Below are positions 1-5,211 of a DNA stretch of 5,211 bases, in pieces. Numbering within the stretch: position 1 is the first letter of the stretch; each line of letters opens with the position of its first letter. The stretch covers positions 1 through 5,211 of the forward strand of contig JALRFZ010000345.1 of assembly GCA_023253615.1 (NCBI GenBank), in the 5' to 3' direction. The position numbers and the translations under genes were made by a program. The notes below the pieces were generated by a model. That model was not told where the DNA came from. It did not search any database and saw only the letters and a list, made by a program, of their open reading frames with translations. Source of the stretch: Verrucomicrobiales bacterium (GTDB lineage: Bacteria > Verrucomicrobiota > Verrucomicrobiia > Verrucomicrobiales > DEV007).

Positions 1-438
1 CTCGTCGTCAGCCACGACCGCTGGTTCCTCGACCGCGTCTGCGACCGCGTCGTCGTCTTTGAAGGAAACGGACGTGTGACGGTGAACGAGGGGAATTACT
101 CCTACTACCTCGAAAAACGCCGCGCCGCCGAGGCCATCGCCGCCGCCGCGAAAGTGAAGCCGGCCAAAACCGCAAACCCCGCGGAGCCTGCTCCTGACAA
201 ACCCCGAAAACTGAAGTGGAAGGAAGAGCGCGAACTCGAAACCATGGAGGCAACCATCCTCGTAGCCGAATCCGTCGTCGCGGGGCTTGAGGAAAAGCTC
301 AATGATCCCGCCTTTTACATCGAAAACGCCGCCGCAGCGCCGGCGATGATCGCCGATCTGGAGCGAAAGAAGGCCGAAGTCGCCGTGCTTTATGCCCGAT
401 GGGAGGAGCTGGAGGCGATCCGGGCGGCGGCGGGATGA
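1..438 (+). CDS. uup: ABC-F family ATPase, Uup-like, C-terminal part (5'-truncated by window edge)
   Basis: This frame is open from base 1 and ends at TGA 436-438, leaving 145 residues of a protein that normally has about 600. It begins just after the Walker B region of the second ABC domain. Residues LVVSHDRWFLDRVCDRV contain the H-loop histidine (SHDR) typical of ABC-F proteins, followed by the GNYSYYL segment that closes the nucleotide-binding domain. A charged, Ala/Lys/Pro-rich linker (about residues 42-65) leads to a predicted coiled coil starting KLKWKEERELE and containing LNDPAFY. That pattern matches the C-terminal domain of Uup rather than EttA or the antibiotic-resistance ABC-Fs. 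ABC-F proteins are soluble, lack membrane segments and act on ribosomes; the Uup tail has also been linked to DNA binding. The family call is firm. The uup symbol rests only on the tail, because the Walker A and signature motifs lie outside the window. Confidence 0.88.
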   Translation, partial: LVVSHDRWFLDRVCDRVVVFEGNGRVTVNEGNYSYYLEKRRAAEAIAAAAKVKPAKTANPAEPAPDKPRKLKWKEERELETMEATILVAESVVAGLEEKLNDPAFYIENAAAAPAMIADLERKKAEVAVLYARWEELEAIRAAAG

Positions 439-463
439 AGTGATCTCCCGGAAAAATGACGCA

Positions 464-493
464 TTGACACCCCTTCGCCCGCTTCTCTAGGAT
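464..493 (+). promoter_or_regulatory. Putative sigma70-type promoter for the FHA gene
   Basis: A perfect -35 hexamer TTGACA (464-469) is separated by 18 bp from TAGGAT (488-493), a 4/6 match to the -10 consensus. Transcription would start near 499-501, only about 5-7 nt before the ATG at 506, so the message would be nearly leaderless. The only SD-like bases (AGGA, 489-492) lie inside the -10 box and would not be transcribed. The gap (439-505) shows no terminator for the upstream ABC-F gene, so some read-through is possible. Confidence 0.5.
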
Positions 494-505
494 TCCCGTC
501 CGTCC

Positions 506-952
506 ATGTCCTCCAAACCCCTTCACAACCTCGTCGTCGAACTACCCGGCTCTCCGCCCCGGCACTACCTGCTGAGTGCCGCGACGATCCGGCTCGGACG
601 GGTCGAGGGCAATGCCATCGTCGTCGAGGAGGACGCCGTCTCGGCTCGGCATTGCGAACTCCGCCGCACCGCAGCGGGCGGCTATGAAGTCCGCGATCTC
701 GGCTCGACCAACGGCACCCGTCTCAATGGCGAGGCCCTCTCCGGGGAAGCCAGGGAGTTGCATGACGGCGACAACCTCCTCCTCGGAATCTCGGCGAAAG
801 CCCGTTTTGTGCGGGTCCATGAGATCCGCGACCGAATCGAGCCCGGACCGTCCGCCGCCGGCTCCGTGACGATGCGCCTCGAACGCCCGGCGATCAATCC
901 CGTCGCCGCCGCCGTTGCGAAGGCCGCGCGGGATCGGGTAAAGTCGGCGTAA
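506..952 (+). CDS. Stand-alone FHA (forkhead-associated) domain protein
   Basis: This 148-residue protein is mostly a single FHA domain, a phosphothreonine-peptide reader, over roughly residues 8-105. The conserved landmarks are in order: GR (31-32) opening the first motif, S46 and H49 in SARH, then DLGSTNGT (64-71), NG (74-75) and DGD (87-89). These are the residues that form the phosphopeptide-binding loops. Residues 106-148 are an Ala/Arg-rich tail with no recognisable fold. I see no signal peptide or membrane segment, so the protein is probably cytoplasmic. No Ser/Thr kinase or phosphatase is adjacent, so its partner is unknown. It sits 67 nt after the ABC-F gene but has its own promoter-like sequence. 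The ATG at 506 leads directly into the first FHA strand, which supports this start. The domain call is strong; the biological role is open. Confidence 0.93.
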   Translation: MSSKPLHNLVVELPGSPPRHYLLSAATIRLGRVEGNAIVVEEDAVSARHCELRRTAAGGYEVRDLGSTNGTRLNGEALSGEARELHDGDNLLLGISAKARFVRVHEIRDRIEPGPSAAGSVTMRLERPAINPVAAAVAKAARDRVKSA

Positions 953-966
953 GAGGTTTTACCCGA
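934..966 (+). other. Hairpin across the FHA stop codon
   Basis: TCGGGTAAA (934-942) is the exact reverse complement of TTTACCCGA (958-966), giving a 9-bp stem and a 15-nt loop that contains the TAA stop (950-952). No U-tract follows, so it is not a standard intrinsic terminator. It could protect the 3' end or help terminate with Rho. Confidence 0.45.
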
Positions 967-967
967 A

Positions 968-1054
968 CCTCATACTCTTACTCTTGCCTCATACTCTCAC
1001 TCAAAAGCGTGGGGTTCTTGGTCGTTCGTTTCGGAGTATGAGTAGGAGTAGGAG
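968..1054. repeat. TACTC-type tandem and inverted repeat in intergenic DNA
   Basis: The left arm holds two tandem 19-bp units, 968-986 and 987-1005, sharing CCTCATACTCT at their starts and matching at 15 of 19 positions. The right arm (1034-1054) is purine-rich and built from GAGTATGAGTAGGAGTAGG. Positions 969-983 can pair with 1040-1054: 13 Watson-Crick pairs, one G-T wobble and one A/G mismatch around a 56-nt loop. GAGTATGAG (1034-1042) can alternatively pair perfectly with 969-977 or 988-996. One arm is nearly all pyrimidine and the other nearly all purine. This looks like a dispersed intergenic repeat element; no coding potential is visible. Confidence 0.6.
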
Positions 1055-1096
1055 CCAGAGGAGGGCATCAAGACCCAAAACCCGCGCAATTCGATA

Positions 1097-1126
1097 TTGA
1101 CCCTCCTCCCCATCGGCAGGAAGCTT
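1097..1126 (+). promoter_or_regulatory. Possible weak promoter for the LsrF-family gene
   Basis: TTGACC (1097-1102) is a 5/6 match to the -35 consensus. After 18 bp comes AAGCTT (1121-1126), a poor -10. The start would fall near 1133, giving a leader of about 18 nt with no SD before the ATG at 1151. GATAAT (1143-1148) is a better -10 by sequence, but a start from it would fall inside the gene. This is a tentative call. Confidence 0.25.
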
Positions 1127-1150
1127 GCGCCTCACAAACCCGGATAATTT

Positions 1151-2023
1151 ATGGCAGATCTAGACGACATCAGAGACGGAGACAATTTTGGTCTCAACAC
1201 CCCCGCGGACACCAGTTCCTTTTACCTCAAAGGCCTCAACAACACCGATTGGGGCATCAAGAACCGCATGGCGCGGATCTTCAACCGGAAGTCCGGCCGC
1301 ACCGTGATGCTGGCCTTCGACCACGGTTTCCTCATGGGCCCGACCTCGGGACTCGAGCGCATCGACCTGAACATCGCCCCTCTCGCCGAGCACGCCGACT
1401 GTCTCATGGGCACCCGCGGCATGATCCGCTCGAGCATCCCGGCGGACAACACCAAGCCGATCTGTCTCCGCACCGACACCGGTACGACGATCCTCACGGA
1501 AATGAACCACAACGTCCTCATCTCCGAGGAGGACGCGATCTCGATGAACGCCAGCGCCATGGCCGCGATGCTTGCCATCGGTGACGCCGCCACGGAAGCC
1601 TCCACGGTGGCGAATTTCAGCCTTCTCGTGGACATCGGGAACAAATACAGCATCCCGGTGATGGGCGTGACCGCTGTCGGAAAAGACATGGCCCGCGATG
1701 CCCGCTACTTCGGCCTCGCCTCGCGCGTCTGCGCCGAGAACGGTGCCAGCATCGTGAAGACCTACTACACCGAAGGTTTTGAGAAAGTCGTCGCGGCCTG
1801 CCCGGTCCCCGTCGTCATCGCCGGCGGTAAAAAACTTCCGGAACTCGAAGCGCTCGAACTCGCCTACAATGCGATCCAATGCGGTGCCGCCGGTGTCGAC
1901 ATGGGCCGTAACGTCTTCCAATCCGAAGCGCCTCTCGCCATGATCAAGGCCGTCGCCGGCGTCGTCCACGACGGTCTCAAGCCCCAGGAGGCCTTCGACC
2001 TCTTCAACACGCTCAAGGGCTGA
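1151..2023 (+). CDS. lsrF: LsrF-family class I aldolase / 3-hydroxy-5-phosphonooxypentane-2,4-dione thiolase
   Basis: This complete 290-residue protein aligns, from my memory of the sequence, end to end with E. coli LsrF (291 residues), including the MADLDDI start, which fixes the ATG at 1151. It is a TIM-barrel of the DhnA/LsrF class I aldolase family. Visible landmarks are MLAFDHG (53-59), GLERIDLNIAPL (67-78), GVTAVGKDM (172-180), IVKTYY (201-206) with K203 at the position of the Schiff-base lysine, PVVIAGGKKLP (220-230) and GVDMGRNVFQS (248-258), the phosphate-binding loop. LsrF transfers an acetyl group from phosphorylated AI-2 breakdown product to CoA, giving dihydroxyacetone phosphate and acetyl-CoA. 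No other lsr gene is present here, so the protein may act on another ketose phosphate, for example as a fructose-bisphosphate aldolase. The start has no Shine-Dalgarno sequence. Family is nearly certain; substrate is inferred. Confidence 0.93.
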   Translation: MADLDDIRDGDNFGLNTPADTSSFYLKGLNNTDWGIKNRMARIFNRKSGRTVMLAFDHGFLMGPTSGLERIDLNIAPLAEHADCLMGTRGMIRSSIPADNTKPICLRTDTGTTILTEMNHNVLISEEDAISMNASAMAAMLAIGDAATEASTVANFSLLVDIGNKYSIPVMGVTAVGKDMARDARYFGLASRVCAENGASIVKTYYTEGFEKVVAACPVPVVIAGGKKLPELEALELAYNAIQCGAAGVDMGRNVFQSEAPLAMIKAVAGVVHDGLKPQEAFDLFNTLKG

Positions 2024-2060
2024 GGCGGGCCCTGAGCCAACCCTGTTGGGTCTCTCTTTC

Positions 2061-2110
2061 AACCCTCTTTGGTCCCCGACCGGCAGGTCTCCGGCCGAAG
2101 AGGGTTTTTT
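2061..2110 (+). terminator. Rho-independent terminator after the LsrF-family gene
   Basis: AACCCTCTT (2061-2069) pairs perfectly with AAGAGGGTT (2098-2106), and the T-run spans 2105-2110. The GC-rich interior can form smaller stems, for example GACC (2078-2081) with GGTC (2086-2089). The hairpin starts 37 nt after the TGA at 2021-2023. The converging sulfotransferase gene ends at 2112, directly beside it. On the - strand the hairpin is not followed by a T-run, so strong termination is expected only for + transcripts. Confidence 0.85.
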
Positions 2111-2111
2111 G

Positions 2112-2789
2112 TTAGTCGACGGGATAACCGAATCGCTCGAGAGCCGCGCGTTCCAGCCTCAGGGCGCGCTCGCGCACGGCGGGGTCCCATTCCGGGCGGT
2201 TCTTTTCATCGCGGCTGTGGTTGATGCGTTCTTTCCCGCGGACGAGGGCGGGATCGAAATCACAACCGAGCCGCTCGAGCACGGTGACGAGGTCTTCCCG
2301 CAGGTTTTCCTGTTTCCCGACGAAATCGACGGGGCGGAAGGTGTAGTGGCTGAAGAGAGCGGTGACGTAGCCGGGATATCGGTCCATCACGGCGCTGACG
2401 AAACCATTGAAATCCCGCCCTTCGCCAAATCCATTCAGAATGGCATTGGGATGCCAGCGGTGGAAGTTCTCCGAGTCTCCGTCGCGTTCCCAGTTCAAGG
2501 AGGGCTGGCTTTTGTAGAGGTAGAAGGACTCGTACCAATCGAGCGGGTGCCGCACGAAACAGAAGGTGAAAGGCCGCGGATGGAGCCGCAGACGGGGGCG
2601 TTTCACGAGGTATTCGATCCGTCGCCCGAGCCCCTGCCAACCGGGCGCGAGGAGGTGATCGAGATTGGCGTGTCGATGCCCGATGGAGCATCGCATCAGC
2701 CCGGCGTCGCGCAGCACCTTGGTCACCCAGGTGCCGCCGGTTTTGGGAATGTGGAGAAAGAGGGCTCCGTTTTTAAGAATCACCGCCAT
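2112..2789 (-). CDS. Small P-loop sulfotransferase-family protein
   Basis: This 225-residue protein carries both hallmarks of PAPS-dependent sulfotransferases. LFLHIPKTGGTWV (10-22) is the 5'-phosphosulfate-binding loop, and FCFVRHPLDWYESFY (76-90) is the 3'-phosphate-binding region, with R80 and S88 in the expected places. HIPKTGGT is the form seen in the Sulfotransfer_2-like and bacterial carbohydrate-sulfotransferase groups. The family moves a sulfuryl group from PAPS to a hydroxyl of a carbohydrate or other acceptor; the acceptor cannot be told from the sequence. There is no signal peptide or membrane anchor, so a cytoplasmic location is likely. It is the last gene of the - strand cluster, 54 nt after the receiver-kinase gene, and could be co-transcribed with it or have its own promoter. 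The start has no SD; the hydrophobic strand before the P-loop begins at once, which supports the ATG at 2789. Confidence 0.85.
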   Translation of the reverse strand: MAVILKNGALFLHIPKTGGTWVTKVLRDAGLMRCSIGHRHANLDHLLAPGWQGLGRRIEYLVKRPRLRLHPRPFTFCFVRHPLDWYESFYLYKSQPSLNWERDGDSENFHRWHPNAILNGFGEGRDFNGFVSAVMDRYPGYVTALFSHYTFRPVDFVGKQENLREDLVTVLERLGCDFDPALVRGKERINHSRDEKNRPEWDPAVRERALRLERAALERFGYPVD

Positions 2790-2796
2790 GCGGGTA

Positions 2797-2826
2797 AGCC
2801 TTGGCTCCCCGCGGTGCGATTGTCAA
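2797..2826 (-). promoter_or_regulatory. Possible promoter for the sulfotransferase gene
   Basis: On the - strand TTGACA (2826-2821) is followed after 18 bp by AAGGCT (2802-2797), a weak -10. Transcription would start around 2790, nearly at the ATG (2789). It shares the 18-bp spacing and very short leader with the FHA promoter. The -10 is poor, so this is low confidence. Confidence 0.25.
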
Positions 2827-2843
2827 CGCCGGGGCTCAGCTTC

Positions 2844-4109
2844 TCACGAGGGCAGTCCGGCGCCGGTGGCCCGGAGGTCGCGCTTGCTGAAGTCGGCGAG
2901 CCGCCAGAGGAGCCGCGGTGTCGCTTCGGACTCGTCCTCGTCTTCCGTCCGGGGAGCGACCGGCAGGCTGAAGATGACGGCGTTGCGTCCGTCGGTGGCC
3001 CGTTCCGCCCGGATCGTGCCACCGTGGTGGAAAACGGTGAGGTAGCAGGCCATGAGATTGGTGCCGAGCTCTTCGGGCTGGTTCGCGCGGACGTAGAAGG
3101 GATCGAAGAGACGCGGCAGATCCGCCTCGGGGACGGGATCGCCGTTGTCGAGGAAGACCACCTGCAAGTCGCGCCCGCCGTCGATGGCGGAGATGAAGAC
3201 ATCGATCTCCCCTCCCCGCTTCAGGACGGCGCGGGCTTCCTCGAAGAGAAAACGCGACATCTGGGAAAGTTTCTGGTGATCACCGGCGAGGAGCGGCAGA
3301 TCCCCGGGCGCCTCGACCCGGAAACGGATGTCGGGACGCGCCTGCATGACGAGCTCGCCGGCCTCGCGGAGCACGGCGGCCAGGTCGATGCCTTCGCTGA
3401 CTCTCAATCCGCTCATTTTCGTGCCTTCGGAGAGATTCGAGAGGATGGATGTCATCCGGTCGATCTGTCCGCCGACCTCGCCGTAAAAATCGCGCCAATA
3501 GGCGGGATCTTTCGGCTCGCCCTGGATCTCATCCTCGAGCTGGTAGGGCAGCAGATCGTAGAAGGTACGCATCACGGTCAGCGCGTTGCGGAGGTGGTGG
3601 TTGAGCCCGGCCGAGAGGATGCCGATGCTCGCGGCCTTGTCGGCCATCAGCAACTGCTGGAAGGCGTCGGCCTTTTCCCGGATGAGTTGCTCGCGCTCGC
3701 GCTCGAGGCAGAAATGCCCCAGCGCCTTGGAAAGGCGGTTCTCGAGATCGTCGGGATCCCATGGTTTGGTGAGATAGGAGTAGAGGAGGCCGTCGTTCAA
3801 GGCATCGACCGCGGCATCGAGATCGGAGAAGGCCGTGACGAGGAAACGCAAGGGATCAGGATCGACGGCGCGGATACGCTTCAGCAACTCGATTCCGGAT
3901 TCTCCGGGCATTTTTTTGTCGCTGATGACGACGCCGATCCGGTCGTGGTGCTGCTCGAAAAGGGCGAAACCCTCCTCCGGGCTGTTCGCGAGATAGATGG
4001 GCGCGAGGTGTTCGAAGATCGCCTCGAAATATTTCAACGACTTCATTTCGTCGTCGATGTAGAGGATGCCGTATTCAGGAAATTGCTTTTTCATGGCACA
4101 CGGGAGCAT
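2844..4109 (-). CDS. Receiver domain-histidine kinase protein with degenerate ATP-binding domain
   Basis: This 421-residue cytoplasmic protein has an N-terminal receiver domain (about 14-130): ILYIDDE with acidic D19/D20, VISDKKMPG with phospho-acceptor D64, T92 in VTAFSD and K115 in LTKPWD. A coiled linker (about 131-160) leads to a DHp helix pair; [13 protein letters not shown] (165-177) places H171 at the phosphorylated histidine. The HATPase-like region (about 240-385) is eroded. Aligned with the neighbour's intact domain, the N-box has FLFEEA (287-292) instead of NLVHNA, so the Mg-binding Asn is E291. G1 reads DNGDPVP (321-327) instead of DNGPGIP, and the GTGLGL of G2 becomes ELGTNL (347-352). 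LFDPFY (334-339) remains. ATP use is therefore doubtful. The tail (386-421) is acidic and then basic. The start overlaps the upstream gene by 35 nt; an in-frame ATG at 4094 (MKKQFPEYG) is an equally good start, and neither has an SD. Confidence 0.9.
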   Translation of the reverse strand: MLPCAMKKQFPEYGILYIDDEMKSLKYFEAIFEHLAPIYLANSPEEGFALFEQHHDRIGVVISDKKMPGESGIELLKRIRAVDPDPLRFLVTAFSDLDAAVDALNDGLLYSYLTKPWDPDDLENRLSKALGHFCLEREREQLIREKADAFQQLLMADKAASIGILSAGLNHHLRNALTVMRTFYDLLPYQLEDEIQGEPKDPAYWRDFYGEVGGQIDRMTSILSNLSEGTKMSGLRVSEGIDLAAVLREAGELVMQARPDIRFRVEAPGDLPLLAGDHQKLSQMSRFLFEEARAVLKRGGEIDVFISAIDGGRDLQVVFLDNGDPVPEADLPRLFDPFYVRANQPEELGTNLMACYLTVFHHGGTIRAERATDGRNAVIFSLPVAPRTEDEDESEATPRLLWRLADFSKRDLRATGAGLPS

Positions 4110-5211
4110 GGGAGCCCGGGGAGGTTTCGGAGGTTCGGGAAAGCGGCTGTGTCCGAGTGTGATGGGGCGAACGGTCTCCGGCGGAGGCCTGGCTCTCGTC
4201 GTCCGGGGTCGCGGTGGGATCGGCTTCCATCGGAAAGGTCGGGGAAGGCAGGGTGACGCGGAACTCCGTGTAGGTGGCGCCGTCGGAGAAGACCTGGATG
4301 GTCCCCCGGTGCGCGGCGACGATGCGGAAGCAGATGCTCAATCCGAGCCCGGTGCCCTCGCCCGCTTCCTTCGTCGTGAAAAAGGGATCGAAGATCTCCT
4401 CCCGGATCCGGTCGGGGATGCCGGGGCCGTTATCGACGACGGTGACGACGACCTGGTCGCCGGCTTCGTGCGCATCGACGATGATCCGGTTCTTCCGGCC
4501 GGTATCGACGGCCCCCATGGCCTGCACCGCGTTGTGGACGAGATTGATGAAGACCTGGGCGAGCTGATTTTTCACCCCGCGGACCAGCATCGTGCCGTCG
4601 ATCCTCAGATCGACGGCGACCTCGTGGTCGTCGATCTCCTTGCCCAGCATGCGGACCGCCACATCGACGGAGTCGCGCACGGGGAATTCGCCGAGGACTT
4701 CGCTGCGCTTGTGGGAGAACTCACGCAGCTCGCGGACGATCTCCTTCATCCGGTCGAGGATGGGCAGCACGAAGGCGGCCGTCTTGCCGGTGCCCGTGCG
4801 GGCCTGACCGAGCACATCGACGCCGGCGAGCGCCCGCGGAATGAGGCCGGCCTGCACCGGCGTGGGCATCGTGTAGCCGGCGAGTTCGACCGCGGCCAGC
4901 GACGTGGCGGAGAGGCCGAGCGCACCGAAGCCCGACACGGTCGTGTCGCCCATCGCGGCGGGAGTGCCCGCGGGAACCGGTGGCGGCGCAGGCCGTCGGG
5001 CCGCGCCGCGGTCGTCATGGTTGCGGTCGCGTGAGGAACCCTCGGGCTCGTGGTGCGAGTGCCGCGGCTCGCGATGGGCATCACCCGGCTCGCGACGCGG
5101 CCCGTCGCCGCCCCGGCGGCGACCACCCCGCCCGCGACGACGGCGCGGACGTCCCGATGAACCTTCCGCCCTGCCCGGCTCAGCCGGGCGACTCGACCTG
5201 TCGTCCAAATC
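4075..5211 (-). CDS. Chimeric frame: DEAD-box RNA helicase N-terminus joined in frame to histidine kinase C-terminal half (5' end beyond window)
   Basis: The frame is open at the window edge. A TTG at 5208 could start it, but GAT precedes it in frame, so the true start may lie outside; residues are numbered from that TTG. Residues 1-90 are a disordered Arg/Gly/Pro-rich extension with an RGG-type stretch (22-39). Residues 94-152 are a DEAD-box helicase: [16 protein letters not shown] with Q-motif Q119, and Walker A ARTGTGKT with K142. No PTRELA, DEAD or later helicase motif follows. From about residue 152 it is a histidine kinase: [14 protein letters not shown] is DHp helix 2, then NLVHNA N-box (222-227), DNGPGIP G1 box (259-265), FDPFFTTK F box (273-280), GTGLGLS G2 box (285-291). 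The H-box and sensor are missing. The last 50 residues are a low-complexity tail. It could be a genuine fusion, a deletion scar or an assembly error. The homology of each half is clear. Confidence 0.8.
   Translation of the reverse strand, partial: DLDDRSSRPAEPGRAEGSSGRPRRRRGRGGRRRGGDGPRREPGDAHREPRHSHHEPEGSSRDRNHDDRGAARRPAPPPVPAGTPAAMGDTTVSGFGALGLSATSLAAVELAGYTMPTPVQAGLIPRALAGVDVLGQARTGTGKTAAFVLPILDRMKEIVRELREFSHKRSEVLGEFPVRDSVDVAVRMLGKEIDDHEVAVDLRIDGTMLVRGVKNQLAQVFINLVHNAVQAMGAVDTGRKNRIIVDAHEAGDQVVVTVVDNGPGIPDRIREEIFDPFFTTKEAGEGTGLGLSICFRIVAAHRGTIQVFSDGATYTEFRVTLPSPTFPMEADPTATPDDESQASAGDRSPHHTRTQPLSRTSETSPGSHAPVCHEKAIS
4747..4764 (-). other. Helicase/histidine-kinase junction
   Basis: The shift from helicase to kinase falls within residues 149-154 (LPILDRM) of the frame. 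LPIL is what follows Walker A in DEAD-box proteins. DRM or ERM commonly precedes the [13 protein letters not shown] helix in histidine kinases, so the few shared codons would let either sequence continue into the other. The exact breakpoint cannot be fixed without the parental genes. Confidence 0.6.
5032..5094 (-). repeat. 21-bp degenerate repeat encoding an REP-type heptad
   Basis: Three units of 7 codons encode [14 protein letters not shown] and HEPEGSS (residues 39-59 of the chimeric frame). At DNA level CGGCTCGCGA occurs at 5065-5074 and 5086-5095, with a diverged copy at 5044-5053, so the period is exactly 21 bp. The repeat lies in the disordered RNA-helicase extension, next to the RGG-rich stretch. 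Confidence 0.5.

Noticed and set aside
506..952. Several other short frames over the FHA gene
   Set aside because: Only the 506-952 frame carries the ordered FHA motifs; the others are frame shadows.
1143..1148. GATAAT as a -10 box just before the LsrF-family start
   Set aside because: It ends 2 nt before the ATG, so transcription would begin inside the gene and lose the conserved MADLDDI start. No -35 lies at the right distance.
2039..2051. Small ACCC/GGGT hairpin after the LsrF-family stop
   Set aside because: A 4-bp stem with no T-run is too weak; the terminator at 2061-2110 explains the region.
1160..2062. 300-codon open frame on the - strand
   Set aside because: It is the antisense of the LsrF-family gene. 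The product is His/Gly/Val-rich with no recognisable motif, and the sense strand matches a known family end to end.
2046..4256. 736-codon open frame on the + strand
   Set aside because: It lies opposite the sulfotransferase and the receiver-kinase genes, both of which have clear family motifs. Its translation shows no domain, and it runs through the terminator. It is an antisense shadow of GC-rich codons.
4066..5034. 322-codon open frame on the + strand
   Set aside because: It lies antisense to the helicase/kinase chimera, is Gly/Asp-rich and shows no domain.
1..5211. CRISPR array, tRNA, rRNA, insertion sequence or phage genes
   Set aside because: I saw no regularly spaced identical repeats, cloverleaf, rRNA-like stretch, transposase or phage protein. 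The only repeats are the short ones listed.

Overview
The window looks like chromosomal DNA from a GC-rich bacterium, or a contig from a metagenome. Both ends lie inside open reading frames, so the first and last genes are partial. The genes have almost no Shine-Dalgarno sequences. There is a receiver-plus-kinase protein of a type I associate with the PVC group, an LsrF-family enzyme outside any lsr operon, and pyrimidine-rich TACTC intergenic repeats. Together these suggest Verrucomicrobiota. That placement is an inference from style; no marker gene here proves it.

The left half reads on the + strand. First comes the C-terminal end of a Uup-like ABC-F ATPase (1-438). A short gap with a TTGACA-18-TAGGAT promoter precedes a small stand-alone FHA-domain protein (506-952). 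A 198-bp gap follows, holding a hairpin across the FHA stop codon and an imperfect inverted repeat built from TACTC units. Then comes a complete LsrF-family class I aldolase/thiolase (1151-2023), closed by a good intrinsic terminator (2061-2110).

The right half reads on the - strand and converges on that terminator. In transcription order it holds: (a) an open-ended chimeric frame (5211-4075) that starts as a DEAD-box RNA helicase (RGG-rich extension, Q motif, Walker A) and switches in frame, near 4747-4764, to the second half of a histidine kinase; (b) an overlapping receiver-histidine kinase protein (4109-2844); (c) a small P-loop sulfotransferase (2789-2112).

The most unusual feature is the pair (a)/(b). 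The chimera keeps an intact ATP-binding kinase domain but has no H-box histidine. Its partner keeps receiver and H-box residues but has a degraded ATP-binding domain (N-box Asn lost, G1 and G2 boxes altered). The pair could be a split kinase acting in trans. The helicase/kinase junction could equally be a deletion scar or a misassembly, and this is the first thing to test.
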